Shown here piece after piece: positions 6,819 to 15,159 of a stretch of 30,200 bases of DNA. The notes below the pieces were generated by a model. It ran no database searches. It worked only from the letters and a program-made list of their open reading frames with translations, and had not been told where the DNA came from. How positions within the stretch are numbered: position 1 is the first letter of the stretch; each line of letters opens with the position of its first letter. Source of the DNA: a virus. The stretch is taken from IMG/VR virus record IMGVR_UViG_3300030380_001305, positions 1 to 30,200 of that record; one strand, 5' to 3'. The translations under genes and the position numbers were made by a program.

Positions 6819-8840
6819 TTATCCAATTGATGCACCCTCAACAGTATTTCTTTCTAATGCTTGTGCAGTTGTTACATCACTAGCTACAACAAACGCCTGT
6901 ACAGGTTGCTGTTCCTGTTGACCGATGACATCAGCTAATTGATTTGTATCACTAGAACCGACAATATTAAATGACGGTGGCGTTGCTTGTGCAGGTGCAG
7001 ATGGAACTGAACCACTAACTGATGGCGGTGTTTTTCCAGCTATTGTTGGAAGTTTTGTTTGTGTTATCGCTTTAACTTGCGCCATACCTGAAACTACGGC
7101 TGCTGCTGCTGCTATCGCACCTAATGCAGGACCGATTATTGGAATACCTGCCATAGATTTGTAGGAATCTGTTGCTGATTGGAATGTGCTTATAGTTGCT
7201 TGGCCAATCGCTGCTGCTTTACCTGCTGCTGATTCTTCGCCTAAGATAGTTGCCATATTCCCAAGTGTAGAACTAGCGATACCTAATTTTTCTTTTGCAG
7301 TCATATCTTCCCACTTGACTGAGTTTTCTGCGTTTTCTTGATTAAACTTGCTTAAAGCGTTGTTTTTGGCTTTTTCAAGTTGTTCAGTTGCTAAGCCTTG
7401 TTCTTTTGCTAGTCTAATAAGTTCATCGTAATGCTCTATTGTCTTTTGTATTTCTAATGCTCTACGTTCATCTTCTGTTACTGCTTCTGCATCTCTTATT
7501 TGTTTTTTTAAGGCATCAAGGTCTAGTAGTTTTTGTTTCTCATCAGCATCGTTTTGGTCTTGTATCATCTTAGCTTCAGCGTTCAATGCTATGATTTGTG
7601 ATGTAACCTCTTTGGCTTTTGTAAGTTTAGCAGTTTCTAAGTTGATTAGATTTGCTCTTAAGTTAGCTTCTTCTTCTAGGTCTTCTTTTGTTGATTTGCC
7701 GAGTGCGTTTTCCTTAACTTTTGCATCTAATCTCAGTTGAGCAGCAGCGATTTCTTTATTTGTGATTTCTTCTTCAAGAGTTCCTGCATCTTTAAGAAAC
7801 TGTATTCTTTCTTCAACTGTAAATTTCTCTTTGTCAACTGCTTTTTCTAATAAATCTGCTCTATCTCTATTAGCTTTTGCTCTGTCAACTATAATTTGTC
7901 TATCTAATTTATCTGCTTTTGCCCTTTGGTCAGCTATTTCGCCTGCTATTTTAGCTTCGGCTGCCATTTCTTTGACAAGTTCTTTTGTGCTTGTAACTAA
8001 TTTTTTTGTACCCTCTACTAAAGATTCAGTTACTATAACAACAGGATTCAAACCTCTATTTAATGCTACAACACCTGCTGTCGCATCTTCAAAAGCACCT
8101 GAAAAATCGCCTGAAAATACTTTACTTATAGCACTACCCATAAGACCTAGACCCTCAGTAACTTTTGCGATTTTATCCATCACAAAGTTTTTAATAGAAT
8201 CTCCAAAACTCTTAAGAGAATCAATAGGGTTTGTGAAAACATCTATAAGTAACAAACCCAAGTCAGCTAATCTGTCGGTAAACGCACCTACAACTGCACC
8301 TACCATACCCATAGCTTTGGAAAACTTATTTTGTCCTTCTTCTGAACTTGTAAAGGCTGCTGCTAATGATGATAATACTAATACTAACGCACCTATACCT
8401 GTCGCTATTATAGCACCTCGCATAGTCTTGAAGCCTTTATTTACACCACCTATACCTTCTTTTAAACCTTTGAAGCCTGATATTACTCCACCAGTTTTTT
8501 GGTCTATTAAACCTAAGGCACCAGAATAGTCAGCAGCATTTTCTTCTGCTTCTTTCATTACCTCATTTGCTTTCTTTCTGTCTTTGTTAACTTGTTTTAA
8601 AGCAATTTTTTCATCAGTCAACCTTTCCTTAGTTTGTTTGATTTTATCGTTGAGGTCTTTACGCCTCGCTAAGTCAGTTGCAGAAGTTTTGTTTAAGTCT
8701 TTTTGATATTGTCTTAGTTCTTTTTCAATATCTTCAACCAACTGTTCTTGTAACTCTAGTGATTTATTGAGTTCATCAATATTCGCCTGAGCCTGTTTTG
8801 TTGATATTTTTAAATCGTATTCTTTTACTGTCGTTGCCAT
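6819..8840 (-). CDS. Tape measure protein
   Basis: 673 residues. Residues ~10-105 are a long coiled coil (QANIDELNKSLELQEQLVED...). Then come Gly-rich hydrophobic segments (GVISGFKGLKEGIGG, ATGIGALVLVLSSLAAAF near 140-160), a second helical coiled region (~280-510), a second hydrophobic cluster (IPIIGPALGAIAAAAAVVSGMAQ around 570-592) and a Pro/Gln-rich tail. This domain order is typical of tape measure proteins, which set tail length and are ejected with DNA. It lies after the tail-tip genes and before the protease, an unusual position. The 48-residue gene overlaps its start by 16 nt. Confidence 0.88.
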   Translation of the reverse strand: MATTVKEYDLKISTKQAQANIDELNKSLELQEQLVEDIEKELRQYQKDLNKTSATDLARRKDLNDKIKQTKERLTDEKIALKQVNKDRKKANEVMKEAEENAADYSGALGLIDQKTGGVISGFKGLKEGIGGVNKGFKTMRGAIIATGIGALVLVLSSLAAAFTSSEEGQNKFSKAMGMVGAVVGAFTDRLADLGLLLIDVFTNPIDSLKSFGDSIKNFVMDKIAKVTEGLGLMGSAISKVFSGDFSGAFEDATAGVVALNRGLNPVVIVTESLVEGTKKLVTSTKELVKEMAAEAKIAGEIADQRAKADKLDRQIIVDRAKANRDRADLLEKAVDKEKFTVEERIQFLKDAGTLEEEITNKEIAAAQLRLDAKVKENALGKSTKEDLEEEANLRANLINLETAKLTKAKEVTSQIIALNAEAKMIQDQNDADEKQKLLDLDALKKQIRDAEAVTEDERRALEIQKTIEHYDELIRLAKEQGLATEQLEKAKNNALSKFNQENAENSVKWEDMTAKEKLGIASSTLGNMATILGEESAAGKAAAIGQATISTFQSATDSYKSMAGIPIIGPALGAIAAAAAVVSGMAQVKAITQTKLPTIAGKTPPSVSGSVPSAPAQATPPSFNIVGSSDTNQLADVIGQQEQQPVQAFVVASDVTTAQALERNTVEGASIG

Positions 8841-8971
8841 TTGATATTGTTTTTGAGTTTCTTGTATGCACTTTTTAAATCCTTAGGTAAGGCATATTTC
8901 CCTTTTGCGATTCTTATGTTTTCAGTTTCACCATTTGATAATGCTAATAAGTCTAGTATGTTTTTTATCAT
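8825..8971 (-). CDS. 48-residue basic protein overlapping the tape measure start
   Basis: ATG 8971 begins MIKNILDLLALSNGETENIRIAKGKYALPKDLK and the frame ends after KNNIKWQRQ inside the tape measure 5' end (16-nt overlap). It fills the only gap between the large tail protein and the tape measure. Lys-rich and helical; no family recognised. It could be a tail-assembly accessory, since chaperones often sit immediately before tape measure genes, but here the recognisable chaperone lies elsewhere. Confidence 0.6.
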   Translation of the reverse strand: MIKNILDLLALSNGETENIRIAKGKYALPKDLKSAYKKLKNNIKWQRQ

Positions 8972-8980
8972 AATTTTATT

Positions 8981-11326
8981 TTAAGGTTGACCACAGAATA
9001 TATTTGTAATAATTCCGTTAGAATCTACAGTTATTGTTGCTAGAAATGTGTTATTAATACAAACTGTATCGTTTCCTGTTGAACCTGCTTGAAAATAACT
9101 TCCTGAACTTGCTGTGTTTGTTAATCTACTATCGTTAAATAAAGTGTCTCCTACATTTAATTCTGATGCATTACCTATTGCAAAAGAATAATACAACGTA
9201 CCACCCCCAGTGCCTTGGTAAGTCAAATCAGGTAAAGCAAGAAAATAAGGATTACCGACATTTAATAATTCTAATTGACTTTTGCCATTTGTTAGATTTG
9301 TGGTGATAGAGTTTATTTGATAATTCTGTTGTCTCATTTGTATTAAATCATTCAACTGCAAATTGTGAAATATCTTTTGTGGCAAAACAGCATCAACTTT
9401 AACAAGCCTCCTACTTGAATCAAATACGTTGTTTATATAAGTGCTGTAATTATTGTTAAATAAAGTCCTTGTAAATTCATTACCATCATATTCATTTACC
9501 TCAGCATTAAAATTTATATTTCTTTGATTTCCTGTTCCTATCTCTAAACTATTTGATGGTATGATATAGTCATCTATAGATTGTGTTGATTGTGGTGAAC
9601 CTGCGTTATTCAAAGCAATAGCTGTTCCGTTACTTATTTCTATTGCATAAAACACAAGTGGTAACCCATAATAGGGTTCTTGATTGTCATCAACAAAATA
9701 ACCATATTGAGGTGATTCGTCATCTCCTGTACTAGCATCAATCATTCTTTCATATAGTAAATGTTCAAATGGTATTTCAATAGTATATACGTTATTTGGT
9801 GCATCAAAAGTGGTAGTTTGATTATCATTATATTTCAAAGTACCCCAGCCTCTGTTTTGTAATTGATTGAATTGTTTAGCTAAAAAAGTTCCGAGACCTT
9901 TATAAGCATATCTTATTTCTTTAAAAGGCAAAGCTACGTTTGATGTTTGTTTTTTTGTGTCTAGGTATTTATCTATCACAATAGGTTCTGATGAACCAGA
10001 AGCATAAAAGCTGTCTAATGTTTTGACTACTATTGTTCCTGAGTTATCTATGAAAGCTGTTAGATTGAACATTTGAAATAATGAAGTCAAGAAATCTATA
10101 ATCTTCATTTCAGGTATTTGTTCTACGATTGTAAAAGGTAAAGTTGCGCTAGAAGATACTGTGTTGGCGTTTTTATAAGTATCAGTTCCACCACCACCAC
10201 CTTGTCCTAATACACCGAATGATAATTCCCATTTTATATTACCTGCTGTAAATGATACGCCATTGGTGTCAAGAGTTGCAATTTGTATTGAATATATACC
10301 TCCTGTTAGTTGTGTTGAACTTGTATCATACAAAACTAAGGGACCCTGTTGATTTAAGTGTGAATCATATAAACTACTGTCTTTAAAAATCTGCACATTA
10401 TACACCACAGTATTACTAGTTGGTGTCATTGTTAATTTTGTTTCTATAATTTGTGTTGGAGATGTCGGCGTGGTAATTTCTATAAAACCAAATATTTCAT
10501 CGCTAAAACCTGTATTACCTGTTTGTGTTCCATAGTCTGTAACTTGATTATAGACCAAAGATGTCTGTCGTGTTGGTTCAACACTACCTTTTTTCCTATG
10601 TAACCACATCCATAAATTATGAAATTCTTTATTACTTGTATTATTAAAGAAATCATTAGAAAAAGTTATTGCTGGATATTGGGCTTCTATCGCATCTATT
10701 ATGGCTTGTAATCGTAAAGCGTATTTTAGTTGATTCCATTTAACGCCATTTGTCGTACCCCCATTATGATAAAAAAGATTTCCGTCTTCGTTATGAAATG
10801 CAGAAGCAGAATTATAAAACAACCTTTGTGAATGAGTAATTAAAGGAACACAAATGTTTGTACTGTCTGTTAAGTTTGCAGTCATTTTATTTTTAACATC
10901 TGTTTCGTTGTATGCAGTAACATTATAAGCTGAAAGCTGAGGTAGAGCAGATAATTGGTCATCTCCTAATACATCAACTAAGTTAATAGTATTTCCAAAA
11001 AATGTTATACGATAAGTGTGAGCAACATTGTTTTTTAAATCAACGCCCTCTAGTTTTATAAACCCCTCTTTAAAAGGTATTGTGTTTAATTCAATACTTC
11101 CTGCAACTTTATTTCTAGCATCAAAACCTCCATCAATATCAAAGTTGTAATAGTGTTTAAATATTTTGTTGTTTACTTTAGAAGCAGGTAATGAAAATGT
11201 TTTAGAAAACTCTGTAAATATCTTTTTAATATCTTTTACATTTTGTATGGTTTGTGTAAATGATACAGTTTCATCTTTAAACAAATCAACTCGTTCTGTT
11301 CCTATATATAGTTGCAGTTTTTGCAT
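8981..11326 (-). CDS. Large tail protein (tail-tip/hub-like)
   Basis: 781 residues, overwhelmingly beta-rich. The N-terminus (MQKLQLYIGTERVDLFKDETVSFTQTIQNVKDIKK then EFSKTFSLPASKVNNKIF near 40-58) matches a tail protein type I associate with Bacteroidetes phages. The middle contains VEQIPEMKIIDFLTSLFQMFNLTAFID (around 385-415), a hub-like helix and strand, followed by IVIDKYLDTKKQ and FKEIRYAYKG. It starts directly after the 332-residue protein. Probable place: tail tip or baseplate hub. No enzymatic domain is visible. Confidence 0.6.
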   Translation of the reverse strand: MQKLQLYIGTERVDLFKDETVSFTQTIQNVKDIKKIFTEFSKTFSLPASKVNNKIFKHYYNFDIDGGFDARNKVAGSIELNTIPFKEGFIKLEGVDLKNNVAHTYRITFFGNTINLVDVLGDDQLSALPQLSAYNVTAYNETDVKNKMTANLTDSTNICVPLITHSQRLFYNSASAFHNEDGNLFYHNGGTTNGVKWNQLKYALRLQAIIDAIEAQYPAITFSNDFFNNTSNKEFHNLWMWLHRKKGSVEPTRQTSLVYNQVTDYGTQTGNTGFSDEIFGFIEITTPTSPTQIIETKLTMTPTSNTVVYNVQIFKDSSLYDSHLNQQGPLVLYDTSSTQLTGGIYSIQIATLDTNGVSFTAGNIKWELSFGVLGQGGGGGTDTYKNANTVSSSATLPFTIVEQIPEMKIIDFLTSLFQMFNLTAFIDNSGTIVVKTLDSFYASGSSEPIVIDKYLDTKKQTSNVALPFKEIRYAYKGLGTFLAKQFNQLQNRGWGTLKYNDNQTTTFDAPNNVYTIEIPFEHLLYERMIDASTGDDESPQYGYFVDDNQEPYYGLPLVFYAIEISNGTAIALNNAGSPQSTQSIDDYIIPSNSLEIGTGNQRNINFNAEVNEYDGNEFTRTLFNNNYSTYINNVFDSSRRLVKVDAVLPQKIFHNLQLNDLIQMRQQNYQINSITTNLTNGKSQLELLNVGNPYFLALPDLTYQGTGGGTLYYSFAIGNASELNVGDTLFNDSRLTNTASSGSYFQAGSTGNDTVCINNTFLATITVDSNGIITNIFCGQP

Positions 11327-12325
11327 TTATCTTATATTGTTTATTAGATCAAAGGCTTCTTCAAACTCTATTGTATATTCTATTAGCTTGTCATTCAAAG
11401 ATGTTTTAAATGTCATATTAGATGTTTTAACTACAACAGGTATTGTTTCTTCAGATGCACTAGCTTGTTCTTTAGGTCTTGTCATCCATACATACTCACT
11501 TAATAAAAGTTCTTTAAAAAAGTCATTAGCTGTTTCAGGGTAATACCCTGAACTTAATTTGTGTATTTGTTTTGCTTGAGTATTGAATAGTTTAGTCGGT
11601 GCATTTGCTTTGTTGTAATCAGCGTATTCATCGTTAGGGTACTCAATAGTATTTGATTGATATTTTTCGTTTGTTGTGTTCATAGTTTTTACCCTTTTTA
11701 AAAAAAACCATAAATCTTGCTGAACGCCATATCTATTTATAAATGTAATCTTTCTACCATCTCCATATTTAGTACAATCTATTCTGTTAATAGTGCATAT
11801 ATTACCCTGACCTGATGCAGTAGTATCTGTTGCACTATATGAACTCATTGAAAATATACCTGTTGAATTTGTATATCCTACATAACCTGCAACACCAAAA
11901 GGTACATATATTTGCCACCTCAAAGAACTATGAGCATCTTGAGGTGCTATAAGAAATTGTGCGCCACTTGTAAAAGGAACAGTAGGGTTTGAGTTTTCTG
12001 TATAATACCCAAAGGCTTCGTATCCTTTATCGGTATAAGTAACTGTAGCCACTGCTGTTCCAATACCATTTAAACTAGGGTGCGTAGTTAATACTGTAAC
12101 TATATTAATAAAATCTATTCCGTATGTGTTTGAATATGTTATATCAAGGTAATCTCTAGCGAGTTCTGATATATCAAAGTTGCAGCCTGTATTTGGGCTT
12201 ACATTTTTAATTAGTGTATATCTTAATGTTCCATCTATTGTGATTGTACACTTAGCTGATAACACCCCTGATGAAGGTATTCCTATAAATTTGTACTGTG
12301 GGTTTCTTAATGCTATATTTGCCAT
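11327..12325 (-). CDS. Tail protein, beta-rich (distal-tail-like)
   Basis: 332 residues, beta-rich, with ITFINRYGVQQDLWFFLKR (around 192-210) and a C-terminal YVWMTRPKEQ...PVVVKTSNMTFKTSLNDKLIEYTIEFEEAFDLINNIR section. This pairing is one I associate with a conserved tail protein of Bacteroidetes phages encoded beside the hub-like protein. Size and position suit a distal tail or baseplate component, but the sequence alone does not prove it. Confidence 0.55.
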   Translation of the reverse strand: MANIALRNPQYKFIGIPSSGVLSAKCTITIDGTLRYTLIKNVSPNTGCNFDISELARDYLDITYSNTYGIDFINIVTVLTTHPSLNGIGTAVATVTYTDKGYEAFGYYTENSNPTVPFTSGAQFLIAPQDAHSSLRWQIYVPFGVAGYVGYTNSTGIFSMSSYSATDTTASGQGNICTINRIDCTKYGDGRKITFINRYGVQQDLWFFLKRVKTMNTTNEKYQSNTIEYPNDEYADYNKANAPTKLFNTQAKQIHKLSSGYYPETANDFFKELLLSEYVWMTRPKEQASASEETIPVVVKTSNMTFKTSLNDKLIEYTIEFEEAFDLINNIR

Positions 12326-12330
12326 TGTGT

Positions 12331-12906
12331 TTAGTTTTCTCCGTATATTATTTGTTTCTCTACATCTAAAATAAAAGCATCTAACAAATCATCTCCTAAT
12401 CTTTGTTGAGCCCTTTCAAATGGAGTCGTAAAAAAGTTTGTAGTTTTCAAACCTCTATTGTATATGTTATTAGCGATTACGTATGCTATGCTTTTGTAGT
12501 TACCTGCTTTAAATTGACCACCTTTAGAACTACCCTTTTGTTCCCTGAATCTTACATTTTTACTTTTAGCCCAACTTTCTATTTTTGCTAAGAATGTTTT
12601 CCAAGTTCCTGCATAGTTACCAGAACCGAATCTGAAAGGCGAGTTCGGTGCTTGTTGACCTGTGAGCCGAGCATTAGGAGATAATTTAGTTGGGTCTTTT
12701 CCCCTAACCCCTTTGTCTACAAAAACACCGTAGTCATCCATTTGGAATTGTAATAAAAAAGCATCAACCTCAACATCAATATCAAAGCCTAATGAATTAT
12801 ACAAAGAACCACCACCCTTGTCTTCTTTTGTGAGGTTTGTTCTAGCTTGTTGTATAACATACTTAGCATACTTCTCTAAAATGTCTTCTAGGTTTGCGTA
12901 CTTCAT
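12331..12906 (-). CDS. HK97 gp10-like neck/tail completion protein
   Basis: 191 residues from ATG 12906. That codon overlaps the upstream stop as TAATG, so it is preferred over a TTG two codons earlier. The core GSLYNSLGFDIDVEVDAFLLQFQMDDYGVFVDKGVRGK (around 31-69) and later KTTNFFTTPFERAQQRLGDDLLDAF are characteristic of the HK97 gp10 family: a helix, then a beta-sheet with YGVFVDKG, then a C-terminal helix. It probably acts at the head-tail joint or tail terminus. Directly coupled to the tail terminator-like gene. Confidence 0.65.
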   Translation of the reverse strand: MKYANLEDILEKYAKYVIQQARTNLTKEDKGGGSLYNSLGFDIDVEVDAFLLQFQMDDYGVFVDKGVRGKDPTKLSPNARLTGQQAPNSPFRFGSGNYAGTWKTFLAKIESWAKSKNVRFREQKGSSKGGQFKAGNYKSIAYVIANNIYNRGLKTTNFFTTPFERAQQRLGDDLLDAFILDVEKQIIYGEN

Positions 12907-13376
12907 TAGCAAATGTATATGTCGTTATATATAAGAACATCCATATTAGCTGTCCATCCTGCTAGTTGATTCTCAAACCTATCATAAAAAGGCACTAAAT
13001 TTGGTACGCTGTCTAGCTGATACATATTAGTATGTAAATCACCCATTCTTAATTTTTGTATAAGTTTGTTTAAGACTGCAAGTTGTGTGTTTAAGATATC
13101 TTGGTCGTTTGTGTTTCCTTGAAATCTATCTACTGTTAATGTTTTAGATTGATTGACTATATCCATAGATAAAACGCTAATATTAAATCTTAGCACTTGT
13201 TCCTCATCCGTTACGCTGTTTACAATAATATGACTTAGAGGAAATATGTCTTGCTTGTTTAGGTTAACATCTGAAATGTTTCCTGTAGTTACTGTATTAA
13301 CATTCTTGTCTTGTAGTAATGTTTCTTTAATTTTTTCAGTTAATTGATAAAAACCTCTAACTCCTGTATTGCTCAT
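12906..13376 (-). CDS. Tail terminator / tail completion-like protein
   Basis: 156 residues: an N-terminal helix (GFYQLTEKIKETLLQDKNVN), strands (SHIIVNSVTDEEQVLRFNISVLSMDIV), a middle helix (LNTQLAVLNKLIQKLRMG) and a C-terminal strand pair (FENQLAGWTANMDVLIYNDIYIC). This alpha/beta plan and the neighbours (chaperone before, gp10-like after) fit a tail terminator capping the tail tube. Overlaps the gp10-like gene by 1 nt (TAATG) and the chaperone extension by 4 nt (ATGA). Confidence 0.5.
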   Translation of the reverse strand: MSNTGVRGFYQLTEKIKETLLQDKNVNTVTTGNISDVNLNKQDIFPLSHIIVNSVTDEEQVLRFNISVLSMDIVNQSKTLTVDRFQGNTNDQDILNTQLAVLNKLIQKLRMGDLHTNMYQLDSVPNLVPFYDRFENQLAGWTANMDVLIYNDIYIC

Positions 13377-14109
13377 TTAAATTTCTTTTTTATTTGTTTT
13401 GCTTCTAGTTCGTTTTTTTCTTTCATAAAAGACAGCATCATAAAACACGAATGCACATTTAGTTCAGTGATACTTTCAAATCTTGTAATATCTCCTTGAG
13501 CGAGACCATAAATTGATTGATACCAACCCCACTTCCTTGCGAAGTTAGATACTCCGTCAAGATTTCCGTCTGATTGTCCGCCAAAGAGTTCGTCATAACT
13601 TTCGACAAGTCTAGACCTAAATTCCACAAAAAAAAAATTGAAGATAAAACTGCACTCATAGGCATATGAAGTATAGCAGGATTTAACTCAGTTTTGTAAT
13701 CTACGATACTATACTGTTCTTTTAAACTTGCAGTAATAGGTCTATAAAGCACATTCATTGCTCTTTCCATATTATCCCAATCTCCTATGTATGTATCAAG
13801 GTCAATATATTCGCCTAAACTCAAATCATCTAATTGGGGATGAAAACCGAAGTCTGTATTATTGATATTAAACTTTCTCACTAAGTCAGGCTTCTGTTCA
13901 AACATACTTCCTAAAATGCTCACAATTTCTTCTGTGTCTGAGAGTTTTAGCCTCATTACTTCTTCTAGTTTAGTAGAACAAAATATCTCTATCATTTTAG
14001 CGTTTAGCAATCTTGCATTTTCTGTTTGTTCTTGAATCTTAATAAATCGCTTGTATTGTGATAATGTTATATCATCAAGCGAGTTAGGTATAGCAATCTT
14101 CAGTTTCAT
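13373..14109 (-). CDS. Tail assembly chaperone, long form by -1 frameshift (gpGT-like)
   Basis: The 216-residue frame and a downstream frame (13627-13373, reading RLVESYDELFGGQSDG and FARKWGWYQSIYGLAQGDIT...LNVHSCFMMLSF) are in a -1 relationship and overlap by ~170 nt. The second frame lacks a good start (only GTG right at the slip site) and is open upstream through ten consecutive T (13637-13628). Slippage there would join about 160 residues of the first frame to about 85 of the second, giving ~245 residues. This matches the lambda G/GT arrangement of tail chaperones, in which the extension binds tail proteins. Confidence 0.7.
13459..14109 (-). CDS. Tail assembly chaperone, short form (gpG-like)
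   Basis: 216 residues, helical, starting MKLKIAIPNSLDDITLSQYKRF and ending in SGVGINQFMVSLKEILQDLKVSLN. The C-terminus encoded beyond the slip site keeps a protein-like composition, so both frames of the overlap appear to be under constraint. It is the first gene after a terminator and the TACGTTATATA motif. Expected role: a soluble chaperone that coats tape measure or tail proteins before polymerisation. It is separated from the tape measure by six genes, whereas the two are usually adjacent. Confidence 0.65.
   Translation of the reverse strand: MKLKIAIPNSLDDITLSQYKRFIKIQEQTENARLLNAKMIEIFCSTKLEEVMRLKLSDTEEIVSILGSMFEQKPDLVRKFNINNTDFGFHPQLDDLSLGEYIDLDTYIGDWDNMERAMNVLYRPITASLKEQYSIVDYKTELNPAILHMPMSAVLSSIFFLWNLGLDLSKVMTNSLADNQTEILTEYLTSQGSGVGINQFMVSLKEILQDLKVSLN
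13628..13637 (-). other. Slippery T10 tract, candidate -1 programmed frameshift site
   Basis: On the minus strand the zero-frame codons are TCA ATT TTT TTT TTG; ten T in a row satisfy X XXY YYZ slippage with X and Y both T. A -1 shift moves ribosomes from the 216-residue frame into the FARKWGWYQS frame. Confidence 0.65.
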
Positions 14110-14112
14110 ATA

Positions 14113-14123
14113 TATATAACGTA
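14113..14123 (-). promoter_or_regulatory. Late motif TACGTTATATA upstream of tail chaperone gene
   Basis: A perfect copy ending 3-4 nt before ATG 14109. The intrinsic terminator at 14157-14187 ends only about 35 nt upstream, leaving no room for a promoter with a conventional leader. The motif is the only conserved element in that gap. Confidence 0.65.
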
Positions 14124-14156
14124 TTTAAAAGTGTATTTTATAATACATCTAAAATA

Positions 14157-14187
14157 ATAAAAAAAGGGCAGTATTTCTACCACCCTT
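14157..14187 (-). terminator. Intrinsic terminator between accessory genes and tail chaperone
   Basis: Minus-strand AAGGGTGGTA pairs with TACTGCCCTT (10 positions, two G-T wobbles) around a GAAA tetraloop, followed by seven T. It closes the transcript from the 15112 promoter. Confidence 0.88.
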
Positions 14188-14212
14188 GAACTAAACAAAA
14201 AACAAACTTGTT

Positions 14213-14356
14213 TTACAGCATATCAGCTTCAAAACAGTTATCACTACAATACCCTTGTTTTTCTATTGGTTTTTCACAATGCTGACATTCATATTCAGGC
14301 GTGTTCCAACCTCTGTAATCGTGTTCCATTTTAACTAACCAATCATCATAATTCAT
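14213..14356 (-). CDS. 47-residue zinc-ribbon-like protein
   Basis: ATG 14356 overlaps the stop of the 98-residue gene as ATGA. The product (MNYDDWLVKMEHDYRGWNT...) carries CQHC then CSDNC, spaced by 12 residues, a compact four-cysteine zinc-knuckle pattern. It is the last gene before a terminator. Role unknown; small zinc proteins of phages can bind nucleic acid or host enzymes. Confidence 0.7.
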   Translation of the reverse strand: MNYDDWLVKMEHDYRGWNTPEYECQHCEKPIEKQGYCSDNCFEADML

Positions 14357-14649
14357 AATTCATAATTTTTTAAATGTTCGTATTTTTCTTTTAACTCTTG
14401 TAATTCTAATCTAGCCTTATTTCTATCTTCTCTATATTGGCTCACTATTTCATCGTGTACCCTAACTTCTTGTTCCATATTATTAGCCCAAAAGAATATA
14501 CCTACTAAAGAATCAGACATTAAATCTATCTCTTTATTGTTAGGGCTTTTTGCTTTCCATTTTTTTATAAGGTTAATCGCAGCATCTATATGCCCATAAA
14601 ACTCTAAGTCTTTTAAGTTTTGTTTTTTTGATTTAAATAAATTGCTCAT
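14353..14649 (-). CDS. 98-residue helical protein, unknown function
   Basis: The sequence is mostly helical, with KWKAKSPNNKEIDLMSDSLVG and a conserved-looking FFWANNMEQEVRVHDEIVSQYREDRNKARLE stretch (around 53-82) ending in a coiled coil. I recall similar proteins in marine flavobacterial phages without an assigned role. Coupled on both sides by 4-nt overlaps in a four-gene small-protein operon. Confidence 0.75.
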   Translation of the reverse strand: MSNLFKSKKQNLKDLEFYGHIDAAINLIKKWKAKSPNNKEIDLMSDSLVGIFFWANNMEQEVRVHDEIVSQYREDRNKARLELQELKEKYEHLKNYEL

Positions 14650-14828
14650 TTTACTAAATTTAAGCCGAACTCTTTAGCAACGTAATTAATATGCTTTTGA
14701 GTAGTCATTGACCACCAACCTAATTGGATTAATTTATCGCCATCTATCGTGGCTACGTGAGTAGTGTAACTCCATACTTTGTTTCCCTGTATAGAAAGGT
14801 TTTGTTTGTATTTGTCTAGTTTTATCAT
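14646..14828 (-). CDS. 60-residue conserved-style protein, unknown function
   Basis: MIKLDKYKQNLSIQGNKVWSY then THVATIDGDKLIQLGWWS and TTQKHINYVAKEFGLNL. The VWSY-THVA-WWS-KHINYVA pattern looks like a compact beta/alpha domain that I have seen in marine phages, possibly the DUF8033 type; this is from memory only. Coupled by 4-nt overlaps to both neighbours. Confidence 0.7.
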   Translation of the reverse strand: MIKLDKYKQNLSIQGNKVWSYTTHVATIDGDKLIQLGWWSMTTQKHINYVAKEFGLNLVK

Positions 14829-15094
14829 CTTATATAATTTTGTCTTGAATTAGCTAATATACTTATTTTTTCTTCCCAAGTACCCTTGAGTTTACCACAA
14901 ATAGGAGAGACTTCTGTAACAACTTCCGTACCCTTTTTGTAAGTTTTTTTCCTGATAATAGTATCTTCTTGTAAAGTTTCTGTAACCCTACCTGAATAAC
15001 CCATAACATTTCTGTCAGGTGTTGATATTTTTATATAACCAACAAATTTTCCTTGAATGTAATAATCTTTTGTGTATCCGTGTATTTCAAACAT
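14825..15094 (-). CDS. 89-residue protein, unknown function
   Basis: Beta-rich N-terminal half (YTKDYYIQGKFVGYIKIST) and a short C-terminal helix. No family recognised. It is the first gene of the transcript driven by the host-type promoter at 15112-15141, with a predicted leader of only about a dozen bases. Confidence 0.7.
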   Translation of the reverse strand: MFEIHGYTKDYYIQGKFVGYIKISTPDRNVMGYSGRVTETLQEDTIIRKKTYKKGTEVVTEVSPICGKLKGTWEEKISILANSRQNYIR

Positions 15095-15111
15095 TGTTTT
15101 GTAATTTTATT

Positions 15112-15141
15112 CAAATATAAAACAAATATACTTATAAACAA
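15112..15141 (-). promoter_or_regulatory. Bacteroidetes-type promoter, TTG-N19-TATATTTG
   Basis: On the minus strand, TTG at 15141-15139 and TATATTTG at 15119-15112 are separated by 19 nt, matching the Bacteroidetes vegetative promoter (-33 TTG, -7 TAnnTTTG). The -33 region lies in an inverted repeat, ACTTATAAA / TTTATAAGT. It drives the four small genes ending at 14213. Confidence 0.75.
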
Positions 15142-15159
15142 AATATTTTATAAGTTTTT

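Noticed and set aside
7762-8529. Long plus-strand frame of 255 codons opposite the tape measure gene
   Set aside because: Composition (Ser/Pro/Ile-rich, no domain) is that of an antisense shadow of the alanine/lysine-rich tape measure protein, and there are no plus-strand signals or other plus-strand genes.
12919-12932. CGTTATATA on the plus strand resembling the late motif
   Set aside because: It is in the opposite orientation and inside the coding sequence for LIYNDIYIC of the tail terminator-like protein, with no plus-strand start codon or gene downstream.
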